The notes under the pieces: generated by a model
Database searches by the model: none
What the model saw: only the letters and a program-made list of their open reading frames with translations
Told to the model about the DNA's origin: nothing
Translations under genes and position numbers: made by a program
In this document: in pieces, positions 16,451 through 24,953 of the stretch
Position numbering within the stretch: position 1 is the stretch's first letter
Layout of the letters: every line of letters starts with the position of its first letter
Assembly: GCA_963704875.1 (NCBI GenBank)
Contig: CAVPIA010000008.1
Span: forward strand, 248,001 to 312,000
Origin: CAMYOC01 sp963704875
Lineage (GTDB): Bacteria; Pseudomonadota; Gammaproteobacteria; Steroidobacterales; XN24
Reading direction: 5' to 3'
DNA length: 64,000 bases

Positions 16451-17883
16451 GCGATGCGCCTCACCCGATCGAGCAGCGGCCGCGGATCGGCAACCACACC
16501 GGTGACTGCACACGCTGCGGCAGTCAGCGGGCTGGCCAGAAGGGTGCGCGCGCCCGGTCCCTGGCGGCCTTCGAAATTGCGATTGCTGGTGCTGACAACG
16601 TAATGACCAGGCGACGCGAGATCGCCGTTCATCGCGATACACAGAGAGCAGCCGGACTCGTGCCATTCCGCGCCGGCCTCGATAAACACGCGATCCAGGC
16701 CTTCAGCCTCGGCTTCCCGCTTTACCCGCTGGGAGCCGGGCACGATGACGACGCGCACGCCGGGCGCGACGCGTCGGTCGCGCAGGATGGTTGCGGCCAT
16801 GCGCAAATCGCTGAGACGCGAATTCGTACAGCTGCCGATGAATACCAGATCGACCCTGGCGCCGCCTATCTGCTGGCCATGTTCCAGCCCCATGTAGGCC
16901 AGCGCACCGCGGTGTCTGTCGCTGTGGTCGGAAACGATACTGCCGCCGATGGCGGTGACCATCCCTGGATCCGTGCCCCAGGTGATGTGCGGCTCCAGTT
17001 CGCAGGCGTCGAGAGCAATCTCCCGATCAAACACCGCATCCACGTCACTGCGCAAACCGCGCCAGTCTCTTACCGCCCGGTCCCATGCCACACCTCGAGG
17101 CACCATCGGGCGGCCGATCAGGTACTCGAAGGTCGTGTCATCCGGCGCCACCATGCCGGCGCGGGCGCCCGCCTCGATCGACATATTGCACAGGGTCATC
17201 CGTTCGTCCATGGACATGGCGCGGATCGCAGGACCACGGTACTCGATGACGTAACCGGTGCCGCCGCCCACGCCCAGCCGGTCGATGACTGCCAGCGCAA
17301 GATCCTTGGCTGTCACGCCATGAGCGAGGCGACCATCAACATTCACTGCCAGCGCACGCGGCCGGCGCTGCAGCAGACATTGAGTGGCAAGCACATGGCC
17401 GACTTCGGTGGTGCCAATACCAAACGCCAGCGCACCGAACGCGCCGTGGGTGGTGGTGTGGCTGTCACCGCACACGATGGTCATGCCCGGCTGCGTCGCG
17501 CCCTGCTCCGGACCGATCACGTGCACGATGCCGCGATGCTCGCTGTCGATACCCAGCAGCGGTATCTCGAACTCCGCACAATTGCGGCCCAGCGTCTCCA
17601 CCTGCAGTGCTGCCTGACCTTCGATGGTCGGCCGCCCGTCTCGCCAGTGCCGGGGTGCCGTCGGCAGGGAGTGATCCACTGTCGCCAGGGTGCGATCCGG
17701 ACGTCGAACCGGCACCCCGCGTTGACGCAGGACGGAGAACGCCTGCGGCGAGGTCACCTCATGCACCAGATGCAGATCCACATACAGCACCGCCGGCGTA
17801 TCCACGGTTTCCGGCACCACCAGATGCTGCCGCCAGATCTTTTCCAGCAAGGTGCTTGGCCGATCGCCTGCCGCTGTGCTCAT
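16447..17883 (-). CDS. leuC: 3-isopropylmalate dehydratase large subunit LeuC
   Basis: A 478-residue aconitase-family subunit. The [4Fe-4S] ligands are visible: Cys in FIGSCTNSRLSDLR and the CSLC pair in ESGCSLCIAMNGD. VCGDSHTTTHGAFGALAFGIG marks the catalytic N-terminal region, and the length is typical. It is part of the compact leuC-leuD-leuB block after ilvE. Confidence 0.96.
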   Translation of the reverse strand: MSTAAGDRPSTLLEKIWRQHLVVPETVDTPAVLYVDLHLVHEVTSPQAFSVLRQRGVPVRRPDRTLATVDHSLPTAPRHWRDGRPTIEGQAALQVETLGRNCAEFEIPLLGIDSEHRGIVHVIGPEQGATQPGMTIVCGDSHTTTHGAFGALAFGIGTTEVGHVLATQCLLQRRPRALAVNVDGRLAHGVTAKDLALAVIDRLGVGGGTGYVIEYRGPAIRAMSMDERMTLCNMSIEAGARAGMVAPDDTTFEYLIGRPMVPRGVAWDRAVRDWRGLRSDVDAVFDREIALDACELEPHITWGTDPGMVTAIGGSIVSDHSDRHRGALAYMGLEHGQQIGGARVDLVFIGSCTNSRLSDLRMAATILRDRRVAPGVRVVIVPGSQRVKREAEAEGLDRVFIEAGAEWHESGCSLCIAMNGDLASPGHYVVSTSNRNFEGRQGPGARTLLASPLTAAACAVTGVVADPRPLLDRVRRIA

Positions 17884-17893
17884 GACAAATGCC

Positions 17894-18850
17894 TCAGACC
17901 GCCAGCGACGGCCGCAGGTCGTCGACTACCGGTTCCAGCCACCCGCGGGTATCGGGCGTGCTGCCGGAGAACAAGCCGAAAAACTGCTTTTGCAAACTCT
18001 CGGTGACAGGCCCGCGAGTCCCGCTGCCGACCTCGATCCGGTCGACCGAGCGCACCGGTGTGATCTCGGCGGCAGTGCCGGTAAAAAACACCTCGTCAGC
18101 GAAATACAGCATCTCTCTGGGTATCGGCTGTTCGGAAACTTCGTAGCCGAGATCACGGGCCAGATGCATCACCGTATCGCGCGTGATACCGGCCAGGATC
18201 GAACTGGCGGTGGGCGGCGTCAGCAGACAACCGTCCTTGACCAGGAACAGGTTTTCGCCGGCGCCCTCGCCCACCATTCCGTCCGTGGTCAGACCGATGC
18301 CCTCGGCAAAACCCAGCCGCTTGGCCTCCATGCTGATCAACTGGCTGGACAGATAGCCTCCCCCAGCTTTGGCGCCGGAAGGAATGGTATTTGGCGCCAC
18401 GCGTTGCCAGGAAGAGACGCACACATCGACGCCGTTCCGGAGCCCCTCGGCGCCCAGATAAGCGCCCCACTCTACCGCTGCGACCGCCACTTCGACCGGC
18501 GAATCCGCGGGCGCGGTTAATCCCAGACCTGCCATTCCACGGAATGCAATCGGACGCAGATAGGCCCCATCATGCAAGCCGTTTTTCAGCACGGTCTGTT
18601 GACATGCCAGATCCAGCTCGTGCTGGCTGAACGGGATGGGCATGCGATAGAGCTTGGCCGAGTTGTACATCCGGGTCAGATGGTCACCCAGGCGGAATGA
18701 TCGCGGTCCGTCCGGCGTCCCGTATACCCGCGCACCTTCAAACACCGAAGACCCGTAATGCAGCGCATGGGACAGCACGTGGACAGTGGCCTGCTCCCAC
18801 GGCACCATCTTGCCGTTGTGCCAGATGTACTGACTTCCCTTGACGCTCAT
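17894..18850 (-). CDS. ilvE: Branched-chain amino acid aminotransferase IlvE (class IV)
   Basis: A 318-residue PLP aminotransferase for the last step of Val, Ile and Leu synthesis. It has the fold type IV layout: HALHYGSSVFEGARVY near the N-terminus, YLRPIAFRG, the PLP Lys in PSGAKAGGGYLSSQL, EGAGENLFLV and VFFTGTAAEITPV at the phosphate site. It lies between leuA (81-nt gap) and leuC (10-nt gap) in the operon. Confidence 0.94.
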   Translation of the reverse strand: MSVKGSQYIWHNGKMVPWEQATVHVLSHALHYGSSVFEGARVYGTPDGPRSFRLGDHLTRMYNSAKLYRMPIPFSQHELDLACQQTVLKNGLHDGAYLRPIAFRGMAGLGLTAPADSPVEVAVAAVEWGAYLGAEGLRNGVDVCVSSWQRVAPNTIPSGAKAGGGYLSSQLISMEAKRLGFAEGIGLTTDGMVGEGAGENLFLVKDGCLLTPPTASSILAGITRDTVMHLARDLGYEVSEQPIPREMLYFADEVFFTGTAAEITPVRSVDRIEVGSGTRGPVTESLQKQFFGLFSGSTPDTRGWLEPVVDDLRPSLAV

Positions 18851-18931
18851 TGATGCTCCTTTGCTTCTTGTCCTGATGCTGCTTTCGTTTTCATTGCCGC
18901 TACCCGAGCTGATTCCGCCGCTCAGCCCGAT

Positions 18932-20533
18932 TCAGACACTGACTGCCGCCGCCATGGCCGCGGGCTGGGTCGACGCTGTCGGGAAGCGCGCACAGATGCG
19001 ATTGACCGCCTGCAGGAACGCCTGCGCGCTTGCTTCGATAATGTCGGTGTTAAGGCCCTTGCCCTGATACTGGCGCCCCTCGTATTCCACAGTCACTACC
19101 GCTTCGCCCTGAGCGTCCTCACCGGTGGTGATATTGCGGATATCGAAGTAGCGCAGGGCGGCCGCGATACCTGTCGCGCGTTCGATCGCCTGGAACGCCG
19201 CCTCCACCGGCCCGTCACCCGCCCCGGCCTCGCGCCGGGTCGTGCCGTCATCGTGGACCAGCTTGACGGCCGCCGCCGCGAGCGAGCCACTGCCGGCAGT
19301 GATGTGCATCTCCAGCAGCCGCCACGGTCCGGATTCAGTCGCGTCCGAACTCAGCACCAGCGCCTCGATGTCGGCGTCGAACACTTCCTTTTTGCGGTCC
19401 GCGAGTTGCTTGAAAGCGATAAACGAGCGATCCAGATCTTCCTCGCTCAGATCCAGGCCGAGTTGTTCGACTCGTTGCCGGAACGCATGACGGCCGCTGT
19501 GCTTACCCAATACCAGCTGGCTGTCCTCCATGCCGACGTCTGCCGGCCGCATGATCTCGTAGGTGGAACGATGCTTGAGCATGCCGTGCTGATGGATACC
19601 TGCTTCGTGCGCAAACGCGTTGTCGCCAACGATGGCCTTGTTGCGTGGTACCTGGACGCCGGTAGCGGCCGCTACCAGACGACTGCTGGGCACCAGGCGC
19701 TGACTACGTACCGCACTGAACACAGGCAGATGATCGGCGCGCGTATGCACCGCCATCACCACTTCCTCCAGCGCGCAGTTCCCGGCGCGCTCACCGATGC
19801 CGTTCAAGGTGCATTCGACCTGTCGCGCGCCGGCCTGAACCGCGGCCAGACTGTTGGCCACCGCCAGGCCGAGATCATCATGGCAATGCACACTCAATAT
19901 GGCCTGATCGATGTTTGGCACGTGCGCGCGCAGGTACTCGATCAATTCCGCAAACTCGGTGGGGATCGCATACCCCACGGTGTCCGGAATGTTGACCGTC
20001 GTCGCACCCGCCTCGATCACCGCACTCAGCACCTCGGCCAGAAACGCCGGCTCGGTGCGCGAAGCATCCTCGGCCGAGAACTCGACGTCGGCGCACAAGG
20101 CGCGGGCGGTGCGCACTCCGTGTACTGCCCGACGCAACACTTCCTCACAACCCATTTCGAGTTTGAACTTGCGATGGATCGGGCTGGTCGCGATAAACGT
20201 ATGGATGCGCGGCTTGTCCGCTCCTGACAACGCGGCCCAGGCGCGCTCGATATCTCCATCGCCACATCTCGCCAGCGCGCAGATCGACGGACCCTCGATT
20301 TCGCCGGCAACACTGCGCACTGCCTCGAAATCACCCTCTGACGCAGCCGGGAAACCGGCCTCGATCACATCCACACCAAGGTCTGCGAGCGCGTGGGCGA
20401 TGCGCAATTTCTCCCGCCCGGTCATGCTGCAACCCGGCGCCTGCTCACCATCGCGCAAGGTAGTGTCAAAGATCACCAGTCGGTCGCGACCGGCGTCCTG
20501 CTCCTTCACCGTCGGTTCTGCGTCAATAGCCAT
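18932..20533 (-). CDS. leuA: 2-isopropylmalate synthase LeuA
   Basis: A 533-residue enzyme that condenses 2-ketoisovalerate with acetyl-CoA. The HMGL-like catalytic barrel begins IFDTTLRDGEQAPGCSM and has the metal-binding HCHDDLGLAVANSLA. It continues through GNCALEEVVMA and NAFAHEAGIHQHGML, followed by the C-terminal LeuA allosteric (dimer) domain, where leucine feedback acts. It overlaps the end of ilvA by 11 nt. Confidence 0.96.
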   Translation of the reverse strand: MAIDAEPTVKEQDAGRDRLVIFDTTLRDGEQAPGCSMTGREKLRIAHALADLGVDVIEAGFPAASEGDFEAVRSVAGEIEGPSICALARCGDGDIERAWAALSGADKPRIHTFIATSPIHRKFKLEMGCEEVLRRAVHGVRTARALCADVEFSAEDASRTEPAFLAEVLSAVIEAGATTVNIPDTVGYAIPTEFAELIEYLRAHVPNIDQAILSVHCHDDLGLAVANSLAAVQAGARQVECTLNGIGERAGNCALEEVVMAVHTRADHLPVFSAVRSQRLVPSSRLVAAATGVQVPRNKAIVGDNAFAHEAGIHQHGMLKHRSTYEIMRPADVGMEDSQLVLGKHSGRHAFRQRVEQLGLDLSEEDLDRSFIAFKQLADRKKEVFDADIEALVLSSDATESGPWRLLEMHITAGSGSLAAAAVKLVHDDGTTRREAGAGDGPVEAAFQAIERATGIAAALRYFDIRNITTGEDAQGEAVVTVEYEGRQYQGKGLNTDIIEASAQAFLQAVNRICARFPTASTQPAAMAAAVSV

Positions 20534-21602
20534 AGGACAGATCGTCGATCGGGTACATCGGCATCGCCTGGGGGATGTGCATGGGTTGCCTGCCGCTCAA
20601 GGCATGCAACAGCGTTTCGGTCTCGATGTTGCCGCCGGTGAGTACGATGCCGACCCGTTTCCCGCGCAGCTCGCTGCGCAGCTTCATTGCCCCGGCCAGG
20701 GCCGCCGCAGCACCTCCCTCAGCCATCTGATGGATCGTGTCCGCGTAGCAGCGGATGGCGTCCTGGATCTCCTCCTCGGATACCAGCAGCATGCCGGCGA
20801 GCAATTCCCGCATGACATTCAGCGTGAAGTCCACCGGCACCCGAACGGCGAGACCGTCAGCGATCGTGTCGGTGACGGCGAAAGGCCGTTCCTCGCCCGT
20901 CTGCCAGGCGTGGTGCATTGCCGGGGCGTTTTCAGCCTGAACGCCATAGACGCGGGTCGTTGGACTCAGCGCACGAAACACCAGACCGGTGCCTGTCGCG
21001 ATGCTGCCGCCGCCAACCGGAACAAAGACCGCGTCCAGCGGATCACCGGCCTGTTCGATCATCTCGACGGCCGCAGTTGCGACGCCAGCGATCAGATCGG
21101 GCTCTCGGGCCGGATGCACCAGGCGCGCACCGGTCTGGGTCGCAAACGTCTCCGCGACCTCCCAGGCCTCGTCGAAGTCGTGGCCCTGCTCGATAACGTC
21201 GGCGCCCAACGCTGTCATGGCCGCGTTCTTGTGCGCGTTGTTGCCGCGCGGGACGAAGATCGTGCAACGCGCGTTGTACAGACCCGCGGCGCGTGCGATG
21301 GATTGACCATGATTGCCGCGGGTCGCAGTCACCAGACCACGCCGTCGGTCTGACTCCGCCATATTGGCCAGCAGGAACAGCCCGCCGCGGATCTTGAAGG
21401 AGCCGATACTGTGGGTGTTCTCCAGCTTGACAAAGGTCTCGCATCCCATGCGCTCTGAAAGCAGGGGATGGGATACCGTCGGCGTGTCCGGCAAGGACGC
21501 ACGAATGAGTTCGTGCGCGCGGTATACCTGTTCCATATTTACTGGAAAGTCTGCCAGCGAGGTACGCGTGCGTACCGGTGCTACGGGGCTCTGATCTAAC
21601 AT
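20523..21602 (-). CDS. ilvA: Threonine dehydratase (short form without regulatory domain)
   Basis: A 359-residue fold type II PLP enzyme that should deaminate threonine to 2-oxobutyrate for isoleucine synthesis. It shows the PLP Lys motif GSFKIRGGLFLL, TRGNHGQSIA, the Gly-rich phosphate loop VPVGGGSIATGTG, and TGGNIETETLL at the C-terminus. It ends soon after the catalytic domain, so the ACT-like regulatory domains of classical IlvA are missing. The operon position between ilvM and leuA supports a biosynthetic role. It overlaps ilvM by 7 nt. Confidence 0.87.
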   Translation of the reverse strand: MLDQSPVAPVRTRTSLADFPVNMEQVYRAHELIRASLPDTPTVSHPLLSERMGCETFVKLENTHSIGSFKIRGGLFLLANMAESDRRRGLVTATRGNHGQSIARAAGLYNARCTIFVPRGNNAHKNAAMTALGADVIEQGHDFDEAWEVAETFATQTGARLVHPAREPDLIAGVATAAVEMIEQAGDPLDAVFVPVGGGSIATGTGLVFRALSPTTRVYGVQAENAPAMHHAWQTGEERPFAVTDTIADGLAVRVPVDFTLNVMRELLAGMLLVSEEEIQDAIRCYADTIHQMAEGGAAAALAGAMKLRSELRGKRVGIVLTGGNIETETLLHALSGRQPMHIPQAMPMYPIDDLSYGY

Positions 21603-21871
21603 GCCATGCTCTCTTCCAGCCTGACGGCCGGCTCATTTTTCTGCTGTAGGGAAACGGAGCAGACATCGAATAGTTTTTCGACCTGCCGCGCGAGTACGTC
21701 GATGCTGCGGTCCGCAGACCGCAGCCCGATAATGAGCTCCAGTTCCTGAGCGGGCTCGTTCTCGCTGGCGTTGATCGAAGTCACCGCGAAGCCGCGACGC
21801 TCGATCAGGCCCAGTGCGCGGACCATCGCGCCCTCGACACGGCGAATCGTCAGTTTCATGGTGTGGTTCAT
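21596..21871 (-). CDS. ilvM: Acetolactate synthase small (regulatory) subunit, IlvM-like ACT protein
   Basis: A 91-residue protein with a single ACT-type domain (LTIRRVEGAMVRALGLIERRGFAVTSINA). It is the size of IlvM rather than the larger IlvN/IlvH. It binds and activates the catalytic subunit encoded directly upstream. Its ATG overlaps the ilvG stop by ATGA. Confidence 0.9.
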   Translation of the reverse strand: MNHTMKLTIRRVEGAMVRALGLIERRGFAVTSINASENEPAQELELIIGLRSADRSIDVLARQVEKLFDVCSVSLQQKNEPAVRLEESMAC

Positions 21872-23520
21872 GCGCTTTGCTCCTCAAGCATGACGTCATT
21901 GGTCTGGCCTGGCGGCACCAGCGGCCAGACATTACTCGTTGGATCGATGCAGACATGCGCCAGCATCGGTCCGTCACTGCGCAACAGACGATCGATGGCT
22001 GCTGCCACCTCGGTCCGTCGCTCAACCCGGAATCCCGGGATGCCAAAGGACTTCGCCACCGCGACGAAATCCGGGTTATCTGATAAATCCACTTCGCTGT
22101 AGCGTTCGTTGTGGAACAACTGCTGCCACTGTCGCACCAGCCCCAGCGAGGAGTTGTCTACCAGCAGGATCTTGATCGGCAGCTGATAGCGGTTGATCGT
22201 CGCCAGTTCCTGAATGTTCATCATGATCGAGCCGTCGCCGCTGACGGTCAGCACCCGCGCGCCCGGGTCGGCGAACTGGGCGCCGATCGCAGCCGGGATG
22301 CCATAGCCCATGGTGCCGAGGCCGGCGCTGGTCAGATGCTGCTCGGGCCGATCGAAATGACAGTGCTGTGCCACCCACATCTGATGCTGGCCAACGTCGC
22401 AGCTGATGATCAGTTCCGGATCCGCGAGCGAAACCTGACGCAACATGTCCGGCACATAGACACCGTCGCCAGGCGCGTCGTATCGCCACTGACGATCCTC
22501 CTTGCGTTCAGCACACCAGCGCTGCCAGGCCGCGATGGATAAGTCTGCGGGGAGGTGCGCAAGCGACCGGTTCAGATCGCCGAGCAACGCGGCATCGGCG
22601 TGGCGCAGTTTGGAGATTTCGGCCGGATCGGCATCCAGATGCACGACGCTGGCGCGGGGAGCGAATCCGTCCAGCTTGCCGGTAGCGCGATCGTCAAAAC
22701 GGGCGCCTACGCAGACCAACAGATCGGCCGCCTGCACCACCTCGTTGGCGGCCTGATTGCCGTGCATACCGAGCATCCCGATAAAACCAGGATCGCGGGT
22801 GGGCAAGGCCCCCAGACCCTTCAGCGTCGCCACCACCGGGATTCCGCTGGCTTTGGCATAGGCGCGGAAAGCGTCCACCGCGCGGCCGATGCCGATTCCA
22901 CCGCCGGCGTACAGCACCGGCTGTTTGGCGGCGCGGATCAGCCGGCAAGCTGTTGCCATCTGCTCCGGATCCGGATCACCCAGCGCGTTTGACTTCACCT
23001 CGAACAACGGCGGCTGACTGGTCGAGGAGTTGGTGATGTCCTTGGGCAGATCGATCAACACCGGTCCAGGACGGCCTTCGGCGGCGATATGAAACGCTTC
23101 AGCCACGACCCCCGGGATGTCTTCCACATCGCGGACAAGAAAGCTGTGTTTCACTATCGGCATCGTCATGCCGAAGATGTCGACTTCCTGAAACGCATCG
23201 GTGCCCATCAGCGCGGTCGGCACCTGGCCGGTGATCGCGATCAGCGGCACTGAATCCAGATAAGCGTTGGCGATACCGGTGATCAGGTTGGTCGCGCCGG
23301 GGCCGGAGGTCGCCATGCAGACGCCTACGCGTCCGCTGGCACGCGCATAGCCGTCCGCGGCCAGCACCGCGCCCTGTTCGTGACGGACCAGAACATGATC
23401 CAGGGACGAATCCACCAGGGCGTCATACACCGGCATGATGGCGCCGCCCGGGTAGCCGAACACGGTCTCGACACCCTCTTGCTCCAAAGCCCTGACCAGC
23501 AATTGCGCCCCTGTCATCAT
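21868..23520 (-). CDS. ilvG: Acetolactate synthase large subunit IlvG
   Basis: A 550-residue ThDP enzyme that makes acetolactate and acetohydroxybutyrate. It has VFGYPGGAIMPVYDAL, the catalytic Glu in VRHEQGAVLAADGYARASG, the FAD/central domain with GARFDDRATGKL, and the ThDP-Mg motif GDGSIMMNIQELATI. There are three closely spaced start codons (GTG 23523, ATG 23520, ATG 23517); the ATG at 23520 overlaps the ilvC stop as TGATG. The pairing with an IlvM-sized partner gives the name. Confidence 0.94.
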   Translation of the reverse strand: MMTGAQLLVRALEQEGVETVFGYPGGAIMPVYDALVDSSLDHVLVRHEQGAVLAADGYARASGRVGVCMATSGPGATNLITGIANAYLDSVPLIAITGQVPTALMGTDAFQEVDIFGMTMPIVKHSFLVRDVEDIPGVVAEAFHIAAEGRPGPVLIDLPKDITNSSTSQPPLFEVKSNALGDPDPEQMATACRLIRAAKQPVLYAGGGIGIGRAVDAFRAYAKASGIPVVATLKGLGALPTRDPGFIGMLGMHGNQAANEVVQAADLLVCVGARFDDRATGKLDGFAPRASVVHLDADPAEISKLRHADAALLGDLNRSLAHLPADLSIAAWQRWCAERKEDRQWRYDAPGDGVYVPDMLRQVSLADPELIISCDVGQHQMWVAQHCHFDRPEQHLTSAGLGTMGYGIPAAIGAQFADPGARVLTVSGDGSIMMNIQELATINRYQLPIKILLVDNSSLGLVRQWQQLFHNERYSEVDLSDNPDFVAVAKSFGIPGFRVERRTEVAAAIDRLLRSDGPMLAHVCIDPTSNVWPLVPPGQTNDVMLEEQSA

Positions 23521-24527
23521 CACGCTGCGGCCTGCTTCCTTGCTTTCTTCAGCCAGGACATCCGCGCACGGAGATCACGGCCCACGGTCTCGATCGGATG
23601 CTCAAGATCCTTGTTCATCAACGCGGTGTAGTTGGGCAGGCCGGCTTCATATTCCTCCACCCACTGGCGCGCAAATGTGCCGTCCTGGATCTCCTTCAAC
23701 ACGGTCCGCATCTGTTCCCGGGTATGTTCGTCCACCACCCTTGGTCCGCGAGTCAGGTCTCCGTACTTGGCGGTCTCACTGACAAACTCGTGCATCTTGG
23801 CCATACCGCCTTCGTGCAACAGGTCGACGATCAGCTTGAGTTCATGCATGCACTCGAAATAGGCGACTTCGGGTTGGTAGCCAGCCTCAGTGAGCGTCTC
23901 GAAACCCTGCAACACCAGTTCCGTGACGCCACCGCAAAGCACCGCCTGCTCACCAAACAGGTCGGTCTCTGTCTCTTCTGCGAAGGTGGTCTCGAGAACG
24001 CCGCCGCGGGTACCGCCGATGCCGTCCGCGTAGACCAGCGCCTGCTGTTTCGCTTTGCCGGTGGCATCCTGCGCCACTGCTACCAGGCAGGGCACGCCGC
24101 GGCCCTCTTCGAACTGGCGCCGGACCAGATCCCCGGGTCCTTTCGGCGCTACCAGGATTACATCGATGCCGGGGTCCGGCTCGATCCGTCCGTAGTGGAT
24201 ATTGAAACCGTGGGCGAACAGGATCGCACAGCCTGGTTTCAACGCCGGTGCGACGGCCGCGTACGCGTCCGGCTGCGCCATATCCGGCGTCAACAGCGCC
24301 ACGATGTCCGCGCCACGCGCGGCCTGCTCTGGTGTTGCCACTTTGAGCCGGTCGGCTTCTGCCTTGCGCCAGCTGGGGCCGCCGGGCCGCAAACCGACGG
24401 TGACGTCAAAACCGCTGTCGCGGAGGTTCAGCGCGTGGGCGCGCCCCTGGCTGCCATAGCCAATTACCGCCACCCGGGTTCCCCGATGGCTGGTTTTCTC
24501 GACGTCGCTTTCCACATGAATTTTCAT
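23520..24527 (-). CDS. ilvC: Ketol-acid reductoisomerase IlvC (class I)
   Basis: A 335-residue NADP(H)-dependent enzyme for step two of Val/Ile synthesis. It has the Rossmann motif VIGYGSQGRAHALNLRDSG, AHGFNIHYGRI, VAPKGPGDLVRRQFEEG and the knotted C-terminal domain with the metal-binding DLFGEQAVLCGG and ECMHELKLIVDL. The class I length fits. The ATG at 24527 follows GAGG; the TTG at 24533 is rejected. It is the first structural gene after the attenuator. Confidence 0.96.
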   Translation of the reverse strand: MKIHVESDVEKTSHRGTRVAVIGYGSQGRAHALNLRDSGFDVTVGLRPGGPSWRKAEADRLKVATPEQAARGADIVALLTPDMAQPDAYAAVAPALKPGCAILFAHGFNIHYGRIEPDPGIDVILVAPKGPGDLVRRQFEEGRGVPCLVAVAQDATGKAKQQALVYADGIGGTRGGVLETTFAEETETDLFGEQAVLCGGVTELVLQGFETLTEAGYQPEVAYFECMHELKLIVDLLHEGGMAKMHEFVSETAKYGDLTRGPRVVDEHTREQMRTVLKEIQDGTFARQWVEEYEAGLPNYTALMNKDLEHPIETVGRDLRARMSWLKKARKQAAA

Positions 24528-24580
24528 CGTCAATCCTCTTGTGCCCTTGCTGTTTCAGTTGTTTCCGCAGAATCCAGGTC

Positions 24581-24617
24581 AAAAAAAACCCCGCAGCCTT
24601 TTCAGGTGCGGGGTTTT
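24581..24617 (-). terminator. Attenuator terminator of the ilv-leu operon
   Basis: Stem with 11-nt arms (24585-24595 and 24607-24617, AAAACCCCGCA on the RNA's 5' arm) followed by eight T on the minus strand. It lies between the Leu/Ile/Val-rich leader ORF and ilvC. The last leader codons (minus strand 24663-24650, GCGGGGTTATTGTG) can pair with the 5' arm region (CACAAAACCCCGC) with one bulge. That pairing would form the antiterminator, so this is a classical translation-coupled attenuator. Confidence 0.88.
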
Positions 24618-24646
24618 GTGTATGGATGTGGTCTTACGCTGTCTGT

Positions 24647-24898
24647 TTACACAATAACCCCGCTATTCCCTACTACGAGAATGAGCATAATGAGGCTAAT
24701 AAGAAGCGAGACGAGCCAGGGTCGACTGTCGACCGGCCGGGCAACGGTCACAGCCACGGCGCGCGGGGCGCGGTGCTGGCTTGACGGTCTGTTGCTCAGG
24801 GCGTTAAACATCGTTGGTAATTCGGTTGCTAACTGGCTTGAGCAGAGTTTAACCATGATGCAGTGCATGATGTCAACAAAAATTTCTTTCAGATCCAT
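24647..24898 (-). CDS. ilvL: ilv operon leader peptide (attenuation)
   Basis: The ORF ends in a run dense in branched-chain codons, LVSLLISLIMLILVV then GNSGVIV-stop. This is the expected control segment for leader-peptide attenuation by Leu, Ile and Val. It is followed 30 nt later by the attenuator stem. The start is uncertain. The ATG at 24898 has GGAG close upstream (83 aa, long for a leader). A minus-strand TTGACA at 24876-24871 inside that ORF could instead be the -35 box of the operon promoter, and then the ATG at 24811 (54 aa) would be used. Confidence 0.7.
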   Translation of the reverse strand: MDLKEIFVDIMHCIMVKLCSSQLATELPTMFNALSNRPSSQHRAPRAVAVTVARPVDSRPWLVSLLISLIMLILVVGNSGVIV

Positions 24899-24953
24899 AT
24901 AGCTCCAGAAATACCCTCATGTGCACATTGATATACAGGCGACACAAAAAATC

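Noticed and set aside
19911..21353. 480-codon plus-strand ORF
   Set aside because: Antisense to leuA and ilvA, which are intact; typical of long shadow frames in GC-rich genes.
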